In this document: positions 1 through 8,162 of the stretch, in pieces
How positions within the stretch are numbered: the stretch's first letter is position 1
Layout of the letters: each line of letters starts with the position of its first letter
Translations under genes and position numbers: made by a program
The notes under the pieces: model-generated
What the model was told of the DNA's origin: nothing
The model's database searches: none
Seen by the model: only the letters and a program-made list of their open reading frames with translations
Assembly: GCF_026262505.1 (NCBI RefSeq)
Contig: NC_067207.1
Coordinates: 22,598,082-22,662,081, forward strand
From: Trichomonas vaginalis G3
Lineage: Eukaryota; Parabasalia; Trichomonadida; Trichomonadidae
Direction of reading: 5' to 3'
DNA length: 64,000 nt

Positions 1-253
1 CACATGGGATTTTCAATACCAAGTAGACTGGACTTTGAGAGACTCTTTAGAAACTTTAGACGTTTTACATAACCATCCATGCTTTTACTTTACATCCGAT
101 AAAAGTGGTTTGGAAACCGTTATGAGATGGTTAGAGGACATACATGACTATGAGTTTATATATGACAAGATAGAATATGAGAGAGGTCCTATAAACTGGA
201 GAAAGTGTCATAACAAAGAAATTTTATTAGTAAGTAAATGTGGTTTGAAATAG
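1..253 (+). CDS. Unrecognised element protein, 5' partial
   Basis: The reading frame is open from base 2 to the stop at 251-253, with no ATG in the visible part, so the gene starts left of the window. The visible 83 residues are rich in aromatic and acidic residues (WDFQYQVDW near the left edge, then MRWLEDIHDYEF). I do not recognise the family. The next small ORF begins at 238 and overlaps its end, which fits the compact same-strand layout of the element. It could be the C terminus of a larger virion or replication protein. Confidence 0.5.
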   Translation, partial: TWDFQYQVDWTLRDSLETLDVLHNHPCFYFTSDKSGLETVMRWLEDIHDYEFIYDKIEYERGPINWRKCHNKEILLVSKCGLK

Positions 254-378
254 GACTACTTGTTTTAGGTTTTTCCATTGTGTCATTTATTTATTTGACG
301 TGGCAGAAAGATATAGAGAATATGAAGATGAACCAATGCCTGCAAATGTTCAGTATATGTACTCGTAAGAGATATTTT
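238..378 (+). pseudogene. Small single-span membrane protein, frameshifted
   Basis: The ATG at 238 overlaps the end of the preceding gene. It opens with a hydrophobic segment (about residues 4-21, FEIGLLVLGFSIVSFIYL) typical of one transmembrane helix. In the starting frame the protein then becomes unconvincing and runs into the next gene. One frame over, just after residue 23 (about base 303), an acidic tail runs to a stop at 376-378 and looks like the proper ending. I read this as a short membrane protein with one frameshift. The function is unknown; small membrane proteins are common in Polintons and other jelly-roll viruses. Confidence 0.4.
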
Positions 379-391
379 TATCTAATATTAA

Positions 392-753
392 ATGGACGCA
401 CAGAACTTAGCGAATGCACAGCAACCTGGACAACCAAACCCAGAGAATATTCCAAATGAAGTTAGAATACAAACTGCAATGGCAAACTATGGTCAAGTGC
501 CAACAGATGTACAAATGCAAACTGCCATGTCAAATGACGCTGCGTTAGGTTTGCCACCATGGTATGCAAATATGAGATGGAAAGAGTTTTATACAAACCC
601 TGAAGTGGGATATAAACAACTTTATGCAGATGACGCGAACACAGGAGTTGACCAGAATATGTTTTCTACCAGAGGAGAAACAGAATGTATGAGCTCCAGT
701 TAAAGAATGCTATGGAACTCAACAGGAAACGTAAGAGACTAGGCGGACATTAG
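392..753 (+). pseudogene. Gln/Asn/Pro-rich element protein with a late frameshift
   Basis: The ATG at 392 opens a frame that stays open to 703. Its N terminus is low complexity (Gln, Asn, Pro) and contains an internal near-repeat of about 16 residues, VRIQTAMANYGQVPTDVQMQTAMSND. The frame ends after a poor tail. In another frame from about 683 a basic tail with KRKRLGGH reaches a stop at 751-753, 19 bases before the next gene. A single frameshift near 683 is the simplest reading. The product is unrecognised, and its position next to the pVI-like gene suggests a virion role. Confidence 0.45.
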
Positions 754-771
754 ATTTTTACATATAGTAAA

Positions 772-1014
772 ATGGGTTTCTTCAGTAGTATTGGAAACTT
801 CTTCAGAAGAGTTGGAAGAGGTATATGGAATGGAATAAAAACCGTAGGAAGAGGAATTTGGAACGGAGTCAAAAATATTGGTAAAAGAGTAGGTCAGTTC
901 GTTGGTATTATACCTAAAGACCCTGAACCAGAAGAACAAGCTCCTGTTATACAACAGCCTGAACCTGCACCACAGTCTAGTTGGCAACCAAATCCAACAC
1001 CTCAACCGTATTAA
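772..1014 (+). CDS. Amphipathic pVI-like virion protein, Met-Gly start
   Basis: This 80-residue protein starts MGFFSSIGNFF. The Gly at position 2 followed by a small residue at position 6 fits an N-myristoylation signal. Residues 5-42 form amphipathic helix with two tandem copies of a VGRGIWNG(I/V)K unit, then a Pro/Gln-rich tail ends in PQPY. Met-Gly plus an amphipathic basic helix resembles membrane-lytic minor capsid proteins such as adenovirus pVI, which lie inside the capsid and help breach membranes. That role is inferred from composition, not homology. A second protein of this kind lies at 4,659. The upstream TTTTTACATATAGTAAAATG belongs to the structural-gene motif class. Confidence 0.55.
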   Translation: MGFFSSIGNFFRRVGRGIWNGIKTVGRGIWNGVKNIGKRVGQFVGIIPKDPEPEEQAPVIQQPEPAPQSSWQPNPTPQPY

Positions 1015-1018
1015 AAAA

Positions 1019-1867
1019 TTATATTTTTACCGTTCGATAGTAGTTGTATATGAAACTAAGTTCTAAGTAAAACGCATGGTATAATGGAATTATTCTCTTT
1101 CTTCCATCTGTAGTAAACCATACTTGAAAGTCTGAAATACTTCCACTCGGTGGTTCATATAGCTTTGTAGGTTTTTCGTAAAAGTCATTTGCCAAGCATA
1201 AAAAAGAGTTTTGTGCACCAGAAAATGAAGCATGAACTATAATAGCATCTGAGTCGAAAACATTTTCATATGTTCCATTAGGGTTTTCGACTTCATAAAA
1301 GTTCGGGTGTACTGGATATTCTGCAGGCTGATTTAACATCCTCAAAAATCTATACCATGCCAAGTTGTTATATTTTGTAGAAATATAAACGTCTTCTCCA
1401 AGGTCTTCTATTCTATTGATTTTAACAGTTGCATTTTTCCTGTCATAAACAATATCGAGATGGTACTCTCCTTCGTCAATGTTGTACTGTTTTGCATATT
1501 CGAGATAGATATCGTTTATTTTTTCTTGAAAAGCTTGAAGAGTTGTTTCTAAGTTTACAAGCAAATTCACTTGTAAAAGTTTTCCCTGTTCAAATTTCTC
1601 ATACGTACGTTTCTCTTTGTTATAGTATCGAATTTCAAAAGCGACCGTAAATGGGAAACCATGTATGGCTTCTGAAATGAACTTCATTCTACGAAAGCCA
1701 ACAGCTTTTGTGACGGATGGGTCTCTTAACCATCTTAACGGGTAGTCAAAACGATAGCCTTCATGCTTTACGGTCTCTGTCTCAAACTTTTGACCGACAT
1801 TAGTAAAAAGTTCATCTAATGGTTTAGTTGTAGCAACTCTTGAATTTTCTTTTTCTATTGGAAGCAT
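1019..1867 (-). CDS. Conserved-looking element protein, 282 aa, unknown
   Basis: This is an intact 282-residue frame starting at 1,867, where the ATG is separated by 18 bases from the divergent fibre gene at 1,886. It contains mixed alpha/beta sequence, many aromatic residues and no signal peptide, membrane helix or catalytic motif that I recognise. Its place opposite the fibre and its intact state suggest a structural or assembly protein, for example a penton-like or capsid-associated protein. It is not the adenain-type protease, because no His...Cys catalytic arrangement is evident. Confidence 0.6.
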   Translation of the reverse strand: MLPIEKENSRVATTKPLDELFTNVGQKFETETVKHEGYRFDYPLRWLRDPSVTKAVGFRRMKFISEAIHGFPFTVAFEIRYYNKEKRTYEKFEQGKLLQVNLLVNLETTLQAFQEKINDIYLEYAKQYNIDEGEYHLDIVYDRKNATVKINRIEDLGEDVYISTKYNNLAWYRFLRMLNQPAEYPVHPNFYEVENPNGTYENVFDSDAIIVHASFSGAQNSFLCLANDFYEKPTKLYEPPSGSISDFQVWFTTDGRKRIIPLYHAFYLELSFIYNYYRTVKI

Positions 1868-1885
1868 ATTTTATCTAGAATAAAA
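1868..1885. promoter_or_regulatory. 18-bp shared divergent start region
   Basis: Only 18 bases separate the start codons of the divergent genes at 1,867(-) and 1,886(+): ATTTTATCTAGAATAAAA. The sequence is a near palindrome (TTTTAT...ATAAAA around TCTAGA), so each strand presents TTTTA..TAGA..AATG to its own start. The same layout occurs at 4,642-4,658 and 18,165-18,182. It is most likely a bidirectional core promoter or initiator for almost leaderless messages; this is inference from recurrence. Confidence 0.5.
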
Positions 1886-3688
1886 ATGTCGAAAGAAACA
1901 GCGTCTATGAGAGAAATAAAACACAACCGACAACTCATTTTGCAAGCTCTAAATAAGAACACAACAAACTTTTCAAACTATTCTAAGATATCTGAGTCAT
2001 TGAAAGAAGGAAACTTAAAACTGACGATAAACCCATTGACAGACGAGTTTCTGTTTCAAGACAGTAAGAACCATACTGTCTGTGTAAATCCAACAAAAGG
2101 AACTTTAAACGAGAAACCTATAGATGAACTTCTTTTGAAAGCAGATGTTGACAACAAAGCTGACAAAGAGTATGTCATTGAAAAAGTTCAAGAAGAACAT
2201 GACAGAGCAGATGCAACATATGCAACGAAAGAACATACTCATCCTGAACTAGCGGACAAAACATATGTTGACAATAAAATGTCAAGTGAAGTGACAAGAG
2301 CTGAAAACGAATATTCTAAAAAGACTCATATACATACCATTGCAAATATTACAAACTTACAAGAAACCTTAAACAGGAAAAGTGACGTTGGACATACACA
2401 TACCATTGCAAATATTACAAACTTACAAGAAACCTTAAACAGTAAAAGTGACGTTGGACATACACATACCATTGCAAATATTACAAACTTACAAGAAACC
2501 TTAAACAGTAAAAGTGCCGTTGGACATACACATACCATTGCAAATATTACAAACTTACAAGAAACCTTAAACAGTAAAAGTGCCGTTGGACATACACATA
2601 CATCTTCTGAAATAACAGACTTAAACGTTAGCCTTGAAAATAAAGCAGATAAAACATATGTCAATGAAATATACCAAAGTTTAGTTGGAACAAAAAATAT
2701 TGAGACTATTGTTGGTGACCTTTCTGTCAATGAAGAAAATAAATATTTTAGATGGCAGTTGGTACAGTCCTTAGAAAATGGTACACGGTATAAACTCATT
2801 CCGAAAAATAACAATGAAATGTATGTAAGCTATAAAAAGAACGATGGTACACAAGTTAAAGTTCCATTAGACAACAACTGCTACTTAAACTTCTATGGAG
2901 ACGAACAAAAGAAATATTTAAGAGTTTATGAAATGGCAGATATGACATTGCCTGACCCAGCTCCAGCACCATATTATTATGACTATGGAGATGACGTTAG
3001 AACACCACATGTAGATGAACAAAAGCTAACATTATATTTAGATTTTTATAGATATAAAAGATATAATGCAATAGAAAAAACGAGAATAGTATACTATTAT
3101 GAAGATGACAGAAATAAATATTATAGTCAAGACTTTACCTACCCTGAAAACATAAGATTATATTATAAAAAATATTCTAACACAAACCAGAAGAAACCTG
3201 AAATAGTTGCACTATATTTTAAGTTCAAAAGAGACAATCCTATAATATCTCATATGTTTGATTTAATGAACCCAGTAGGTTCTATTTATACATCTACGGA
3301 TGCAAGAGGTCCTCAAGTAACGTTTGGTGTTGGTGCATGGGAACAAATAGTCGACAGGTTTTTGTATTGTGCAAACTCTTCAAAGGAAACAGGTGGAAGT
3401 AAAACGATTTCAGGTGAAAACTTACCTGCACACAGTCACTACATAGATTTAAGTACATCTCAAGCAGGTTGGCATAAGCATAGATATTGGGATTGGTCAG
3501 GAATGACAAAAGGTAAAGGATATGATGTTAAAGACGACGTTAAGTTTGCTATAAATTGTTACTGGAGTGACACTCAGGGAGAAGGAAACCATACACATTT
3601 CGTTTCAGGATATACGCAAACAACGGGACAAAGTAAAGACTACATGCCACCTTACATGACAGTTTACGCATGGTATAGAATTGCTTAG
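1886..3688 (+). CDS. Fibre protein with phage tail-collar-like head
   Basis: The 600-residue protein has an N-terminal shaft with THPELADKTYVD-type segments, then four 22-residue tandem repeats (DNA 2,333-2,596) built on HTIANITNLQETLN.KS.VGHT, a middle region rich in Tyr and Asp, and a C-terminal head (about residues 480-600). The head has VGSIYTSTD, GVGAWEQIVDRFLYC, LPAHSH, HTHF and a closing MPPYMTVYAWYRIA, the hallmarks of bacteriophage baseplate gp10/tail-collar C-terminal domains. The His-x-His pairs could bind metal along the fibre as in phage fibres. It probably mediates attachment to the protist cell. It is intact and divergent from the 282-residue gene. Confidence 0.85.
   Translation: MSKETASMREIKHNRQLILQALNKNTTNFSNYSKISESLKEGNLKLTINPLTDEFLFQDSKNHTVCVNPTKGTLNEKPIDELLLKADVDNKADKEYVIEKVQEEHDRADATYATKEHTHPELADKTYVDNKMSSEVTRAENEYSKKTHIHTIANITNLQETLNRKSDVGHTHTIANITNLQETLNSKSDVGHTHTIANITNLQETLNSKSAVGHTHTIANITNLQETLNSKSAVGHTHTSSEITDLNVSLENKADKTYVNEIYQSLVGTKNIETIVGDLSVNEENKYFRWQLVQSLENGTRYKLIPKNNNEMYVSYKKNDGTQVKVPLDNNCYLNFYGDEQKKYLRVYEMADMTLPDPAPAPYYYDYGDDVRTPHVDEQKLTLYLDFYRYKRYNAIEKTRIVYYYEDDRNKYYSQDFTYPENIRLYYKKYSNTNQKKPEIVALYFKFKRDNPIISHMFDLMNPVGSIYTSTDARGPQVTFGVGAWEQIVDRFLYCANSSKETGGSKTISGENLPAHSHYIDLSTSQAGWHKHRYWDWSGMTKGKGYDVKDDVKFAINCYWSDTQGEGNHTHFVSGYTQTTGQSKDYMPPYMTVYAWYRIA
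2333..2596 (+). repeat. 4 x 66-bp tandem repeat in fibre shaft
   Basis: Four head-to-tail 66-bp copies encode 22 residues each. They are nearly identical at the DNA level: an AGG/AGT (Arg/Ser) change in copy 1 and a GAC/GCC (Asp/Ala) change between copies 2 and 3. Such similarity implies recent expansion by slippage or gene conversion, so shaft length probably varies between copies of the element. Confidence 0.9.
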
Positions 3689-4641
3689 TCGTCATTTTCA
3701 ACTTCTTTAGCATATTCGTCAGGAGTTGTCTTATATTTGTTAGGAACTGTCTTTGAAAGTATACCACCTTGAACTTTGACAAGTTTGAAACGAGGTCTGA
3801 CAATAGTAGTTTTATCTTCTGCTTGCAGTCTGTACATTTTGCCATGTTTGCCTAAAACTTCATAATATTCTCTTGTATACTTTCTTCTATTTTTACGAAC
3901 ACGAACGTGAGTACCTGTCGAGTTCCCATTGTTGTCATAGTCAATAGTATTTTCATATGGGTCGCGTTTAGGTATTTCTATTTTTACTTTGTCACCTTTC
4001 TTAAGTTTGAAGCCTGGCATTCTTTCTTGTTTGTCTCTTTTGACTAAACTATTAAATATATAGTCTTTCTCTAAGTCGGGTTGTTTTTCATTTCTTCGGG
4101 GGAGTGGTTTCCCAAACCTTTTTGTTTACGGTATTGTAAATATTTAAAACTTGTCTCATCTTTGCCATGGAGAAATGTCTGTATTTGTCGTCATATGACA
4201 TTTCATTTGCTTCACCACCTTGTGGTTGGTTTAAGTCTCTTAAGATTTTTATACAACTGTCAATGACACCAAGAGCAGAATGGTTTTGGTCGACAATGAA
4301 ATATTGGTTTACATTTTTTGAACGCAGATAGTTTTTAATATCGTCTGATTTGAAAGAACTTTCACAGTCAGATGTCAGTTTTGTTGGATGGTATTTGTCA
4401 ACGAATATTGTCAAAGCAGTTTTCACATCTAAAATATTTTTGGACTGTAATGGTATGGCTTCACAGTATCTTGTGTTTTGACCACAAATATTAGCCAGTA
4501 TGGTGGTCCATCTTCTCTATACCTCGGAATGTTTTCCAAGATATCCATAAACCAAGCATTTGGTGTTGAACTAAAGATTTTTATCATGAGTGCTTTCTTT
4601 GTCGCTTTAGAAACATAGGGGTCCTTGTTTGGATTCGTCAT
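3685..4641 (-). pseudogene. Polinton DDE integrase, frameshifted
   Basis: Three pieces join into one retroviral-type integrase. Piece 1 (4,641 to about 4,437) has AWFMDILE, the first catalytic Asp. Piece 2 (about 4,437 to 4,088) has LTSDCESSF, the second Asp, then HSALGVIDSC 35 residues on, where the usual Glu is Asp. Piece 3 (about 4,075-3,685) is a basic SH3-like tail with FKLKKGDKVKI and RPRFKLVKV. Frames change at about 4,437 (in a run of five A), and twice around 4,075-4,095. The enzyme would cut element ends and join them to host DNA. As it stands it cannot be made in one piece without recoding. The ATG at 4,641 faces the pVI-like gene at 4,659. Confidence 0.8.
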
Positions 4642-4658
4642 TTTTTACCCTATAAGAA
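4642..4658. promoter_or_regulatory. 17-bp shared divergent start region
   Basis: The integrase start (4,641, minus) and the pVI-like start (4,659, plus) are separated by TTTTTACCCTATAAGAA. It carries the TTTTTAC...GAAATG pattern found before other virion genes. It is inferred to be a bidirectional core promoter. Confidence 0.45.
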
Positions 4659-5060
4659 ATGGGTTTATTTGGCGCATTAGCAGGAGTTGCATCCAGATTT
4701 TTGCCCGCAGTGGGAACAATAGCCAGAGGTGTATTTGGAGTTGGAAGGAAGATTTTGAGTACATTAGGTATACTTAAAGAGAAAGCACAACCTATTATAC
4801 AAACTGTACAGAAAGGTTGGGATGTAGCACGAGATGCAGCAAATCTTATTCCAAATCCTGAAACAAGAGGAAAAGTTCAAGGATGGATGGACAATGTAGG
4901 AAGACAAGCAGGAAACTATTATAACAAAGCAAATGACTACTATAACCAAGCAGGACACTATATGGACCAAGGTGAAAGATTCTTTAACAGAGGATATAAC
5001 CATGCACAACAGTGGGTAAACAATAACCAACCTCAACCGCCTCAAACGTGGGGAATGTAA
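4659..5060 (+). CDS. Second Met-Gly amphipathic virion protein
   Basis: The 133-residue protein begins MGLFGALAGVASRFLPAVG, a hydrophobic glycine-rich amphipathic N terminus with Gly at position 2 (possible myristoylation). The second half is Tyr/Asn/Gln-rich, with a repeated NYYNKANDYYNQAGHY-like pattern (about residues 90-110) and a tail ending PQPPQTWGM. Its plan matches the 80-residue protein at 772: membrane-active N terminus plus Pro/Gln-rich tail. A minor capsid or membrane-lytic role is likely by analogy with pVI and other myristoylated minor virion proteins; no sequence homology is claimed. Confidence 0.55.
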   Translation: MGLFGALAGVASRFLPAVGTIARGVFGVGRKILSTLGILKEKAQPIIQTVQKGWDVARDAANLIPNPETRGKVQGWMDNVGRQAGNYYNKANDYYNQAGHYMDQGERFFNRGYNHAQQWVNNNQPQPPQTWGM

Positions 5061-5062
5061 AG

Positions 5063-5079
5063 TTTTTTACTGAGATGAA
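5063..5079 (+). promoter_or_regulatory. Structural-gene start motif TTTTTTACTGAGATGAA
   Basis: This 17-bp block directly precedes the ATG at 5,080 and is repeated exactly before the ATG at 5,251. A close variant on the minus strand precedes the capsid gene (20,101-20,117). Direct abutment to the start codon implies a very short leader, and it is probably the late promoter/initiator. Confidence 0.55.
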
Positions 5080-5244
5080 ATGAACAATACAGCATTGAGA
5101 CAAATGGGTTCAAGATGGATTTGTCGACTTCCAGCAGTTACACAACGTGTTTGTCAAGTTCTTCCTATACCTCAGGAAGTTTTAGACCGACTTAAAAAAA
5201 CAAACAACCAGTTGAAAACAAACCAAACTAAAATTTTTTACTGA
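5080..5244 (+). CDS. Small basic protein, 54 aa
   Basis: A 54-residue ORF starts right after the TTTTTTACTGAGATGAA block and ends within the identical block that precedes the next gene. It is basic, with two Cys (WICRLPAV, QRVCQVLP) and a Lys/Gln/Asn-rich tail. I do not recognise it. The motif spacing, the same as at the next gene, supports it as a real small gene despite its length. Confidence 0.5.
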   Translation: MNNTALRQMGSRWICRLPAVTQRVCQVLPIPQEVLDRLKKTNNQLKTNQTKIFY

Positions 5245-5250
5245 GATGAA
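5234..5250 (+). promoter_or_regulatory. Second exact copy of the structural-gene start motif
   Basis: TTTTTTACTGAGATGAA abuts the ATG at 5,251 and is identical to 5,063-5,079. It overlaps the stop codon of the 54-residue ORF. Confidence 0.55.
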
Positions 5251-5832
5251 ATGACCGAAGAAGTTGAAACGGTAGATTTGACACCACAAACAAAAAGTTC
5301 AGAACCATTGTCAAAACCTGTCAAAGAACTTACAGATGAAGAGAAAAATTCAATAATAGAAAGTGCCAGGTCTGGAAATACAAACCCTAACTATAAAGTC
5401 ACTTTTCATAGAAATGGAACGGCTAGTATCTCAAAAAAGAAACAGACTCTCACAAATAAAATATTGAAGTCTGAAGGAGCTTTCGAGACAACAGATGGAA
5501 AAGTTTACTTCACTGACCAACAGTTCATTATAGAACATCTCATTGACTTAGAGTCGAAATATTCTAAACTTTACAACAAACACAAAAAGTTGAAAGGAAA
5601 ACAAAAACAAATGGCATATGATATTTATGAAGATGTTGACGACACAACTGTTCCTGCAGGTGAGGTAAAGTCAGAGGAACCGAAAAGTGACGAAAAACCA
5701 ATAGAAGAAGAAGCCAAAAACTGAAGATAAACCAAAACCAAAGTTTAGTTTCAAACTAAACCAAGTCAACCTTCATTAGCTGGTATGGGTTGGCGTCAAA
5801 GACTTATGGCAGCAGGCGGTTATGTAAAGTAA
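5251..5832 (+). pseudogene. Acidic coiled-coil element protein, frameshifted C terminus
   Basis: The ATG at 5,251 opens 157 residues: an acidic N terminus, a KVTFHRNGTASISKK segment, a predicted coiled coil (about 95-125) and an acidic tail. The frame stops at 5,724. In the two other frames the sequence continues as a Lys/Pro-rich stretch and then a conserved-looking ending with GMGWRQRLMAAGGYVK, stopping at 5,830-5,832, 31 bases before PolB. Two frameshifts near 5,710 and 5,757 are needed. The function is unknown; a scaffolding or core role is possible. Confidence 0.5.
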
Positions 5833-5863
5833 AGAAAAAAAATATTTTTTTATTTTTATAAAA
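5833..5863 (+). promoter_or_regulatory. AT-rich replication-gene upstream block
   Basis: The block AATATTTTTTTATTTTTATAAAA lies directly before the PolB ATG. Nearly the same block occurs before the helicase (minus strand, 16,744-16,776) and before the gene at 12,411 (12,377-12,405). Its sharing among replication genes suggests an early promoter class. Confidence 0.5.
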
Positions 5864-8017
5864 ATGCCCCCATATAGAATGGATAGAAAATCTGCTAGAA
5901 TAAAAGCAGAGTTAGAAAGATATGGTTGGAAAGTTTCGAAGAATTTTAAATATAGGAAGGGAAGACCCATAAAAGTCTATGACAAATTGTCTGGTCTTCG
6001 CTACGAAATGGATTTGGAAACAGCGCGCGCCAATTATCCAAACAGACTAGAGAGGTTAGAAGAAGAACGTCTTATGGACATGCCTTTCAATGTTAGTGAA
6101 CCGCAAGTTGAAGGACACGACGGCTTTGCCAGATTCTATTGGAAACATGACGAACAATTGCATCCTTTGAGAAGGAAAAAAGGAAAAGGTGAAGACAAAC
6201 ATGCTCCCATGGAAAGAACAAGATATGCATATGAAAAGTACCGTGAAGTTAGAAGTCAAATTACATCTGGTCGAACCTTTACAGTAAACTTTGACGAAGG
6301 AAAGAACAAAGAAGGCTTCATGGGAGTACTTGCTGCCATACAAGACGGAAATAAGAAAGGATACAATCTCAGATTGACCATAACAGATTTGGATGGTCAC
6401 ATTTACTATGCACATGGCAATGTCACAACAGCTGCAATGCTTCTTGACGCTTTCAAGACTACAAAGAGAGAACAAATGGTTGACTCCGACTCAGACATTT
6501 TGAATGCAATTGAAGGAATTGCAAGTGTCAAGTTCGAATGGTACCAACCTAACCCTCAAGCAGTCAGACAACATGCTGGATACTTCCCGTTCATAAATAA
6601 GTCTGACATTGACTTGACAAGGTATGGAATTTACAATTCAATTGAAACAATTGTCAATGAACCTTGTATTCTTACATGTCTCAGGAACTCTGGTCTTGTT
6701 ACAGAAGAGAAGATGAAGTATCTTGAGTCATGTGTGAAGACAAGGTACATTCTCAGAGGTCAATTGTCAAAAATTGCACCGTTGGCAAATGTCAATATCC
6801 GAGTCAACATTCCGACTGAGAAAGGTTCTTCACATGACGACTATGTTGTTGACAAAGACTTACCATGGTTGAAGATTGTAATTGTCCACAACCACTTCAT
6901 GTTGAACGAAAGTCTTACAAACCCATTGTTCGGAAAAGGCAAGTGCAACATTGTCAGAGCTGTAAACATTCTTTTCGAGAAAGGTTTGTTGGAACCAATT
7001 CCAGATGACAAGCTGACAGAAACTTTTGTACCAAAAGACGAAACAAACTTTTCATTGTTAGCAAGACCAAAAGTTGTTCCAGACAAAGTTATAGCACAAA
7101 AGAAGTACACTGTTCCAAAAGGAGTTGGATTGTTCGGATACCAACCTGAACCAGAAGAACTTCCAATGAGGTTGCAAGAACTTCAAGATGCTATAAACAA
7201 ACTTCCATTGAGACATCCAATTGACGTCAAATTGTATTGGAGAGCATCGGAGTTAGGTCAGAAGGTTTTATATGAAACAGGTTGCTTCGACGATGTTTAT
7301 GAGATAGCAGGCGAAGTTTCTCAGAAGATAAGAGACTCACTTGAATTTCCACGAACTGGACCCATTGGTTGCGACAAGTTCGACTCAAACGAAAAGATAT
7401 ACTATGTCGACCTTAACGCTGCATACATGAGGTTCGTCCAATATATTCCGACTGGAATCCCAAACGAAGATGGTGAGTTCCCAGGAAGGAACTATACAGT
7501 TGGAAAAGTCATACAACAACTGTATGATATTAGGAAAGCTTCAAACCCCAAACTTGCAATGACACTCAAATTGCTTATGAATTCGACATGGGGATATTCC
7601 ATTAAGAAACCTCAAGAGATGAAGAGTAAACATTATGAGAAGGTCGACAACTTTGTTGAAAGGTTCTCCCCTTTTGTTTTGAAGTACGAATTCACTCAAG
7701 GTCAAAGTGGCTTAGTAACCACATTAAAACCTATTGTCGAACATTGGTCCTACCCTCAGTTCGCAAAGGCAGTCCTTGACAACTACAACAAATTCTTCTC
7801 CGAAGTCAAATCCAAAGTGAAGGTTTACTATGAGAACATTGACGCACTCATGACGAACGAAGAAGGATACAACAAACTCATTGAAATGGGAATGGTCGGT
7901 GAAAAGATGGGTCAATTCAAATTGGACAAAATTTTCACCGAAGTTCATGTCCTCTCCAAGCGTAAGTACTGGGGCATACTTGAAGACGGCACAGAAATAA
8001 AACATTGCATGAAATAA
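5864..8017 (+). CDS. polB: Protein-primed family B DNA polymerase, possibly internally deleted
   Basis: The 717-residue product carries polymerase motif A (YYVDLNAAYM, about residue 512), motif B (LKLLMNSTWGY, about 568) and a motif C region (YYENIDALMT, about 655), in the order and spacing of Polinton/protein-primed PolB. Two things are odd. The classical motif C D-T-D is N-I-D here, so one metal-binding Asp appears as Asn. I also cannot find the three exonuclease motifs, and the protein is short for this family (usually 1,000 residues or more), which suggests loss of the proofreading domain between about residues 420 and 470. It replicates the element if active. The N-terminal 400 residues are not recognised. 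Confidence 0.85.
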   Translation: MPPYRMDRKSARIKAELERYGWKVSKNFKYRKGRPIKVYDKLSGLRYEMDLETARANYPNRLERLEEERLMDMPFNVSEPQVEGHDGFARFYWKHDEQLHPLRRKKGKGEDKHAPMERTRYAYEKYREVRSQITSGRTFTVNFDEGKNKEGFMGVLAAIQDGNKKGYNLRLTITDLDGHIYYAHGNVTTAAMLLDAFKTTKREQMVDSDSDILNAIEGIASVKFEWYQPNPQAVRQHAGYFPFINKSDIDLTRYGIYNSIETIVNEPCILTCLRNSGLVTEEKMKYLESCVKTRYILRGQLSKIAPLANVNIRVNIPTEKGSSHDDYVVDKDLPWLKIVIVHNHFMLNESLTNPLFGKGKCNIVRAVNILFEKGLLEPIPDDKLTETFVPKDETNFSLLARPKVVPDKVIAQKKYTVPKGVGLFGYQPEPEELPMRLQELQDAINKLPLRHPIDVKLYWRASELGQKVLYETGCFDDVYEIAGEVSQKIRDSLEFPRTGPIGCDKFDSNEKIYYVDLNAAYMRFVQYIPTGIPNEDGEFPGRNYTVGKVIQQLYDIRKASNPKLAMTLKLLMNSTWGYSIKKPQEMKSKHYEKVDNFVERFSPFVLKYEFTQGQSGLVTTLKPIVEHWSYPQFAKAVLDNYNKFFSEVKSKVKVYYENIDALMTNEEGYNKLIEMGMVGEKMGQFKLDKIFTEVHVLSKRKYWGILEDGTEIKHCMK

Positions 8018-8024
8018 AAAATTT

Positions 8025-8132
8025 TTATTCGAATTTGAATCGGACAGGTCGAGTTACACCATTCTTGGTCTCAAACTCATATATAACCTGTTTGTCTGTA
8101 TTTTCGTCGACTATGGCACGAGACACAAACAT
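8025..8132 (-). CDS. Tiny ORF, 35 aa, convergent with PolB
   Basis: A 35-residue minus-strand frame ends 7 bases after the PolB stop. Its composition (VDENTDKQVIYEFETKNG, then RPVRFKFE) looks protein-like rather than random, with regular alternation of charged and hydrophobic residues. It may be the remnant C terminus of a larger gene whose upstream part has been lost. No family was recognised. Confidence 0.3.
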   Translation of the reverse strand: MFVSRAIVDENTDKQVIYEFETKNGVTRPVRFKFE

Positions 8133-8162
8133 TGACCAAACGGACAAAAAGTGTCATTTCGG

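Noticed and set aside
2326..2814. A 162-aa minus-strand frame with four Cys/Val/Phe-rich repeats
   Set aside because: It is the antisense of the fibre's 66-bp repeats and has no independent support.
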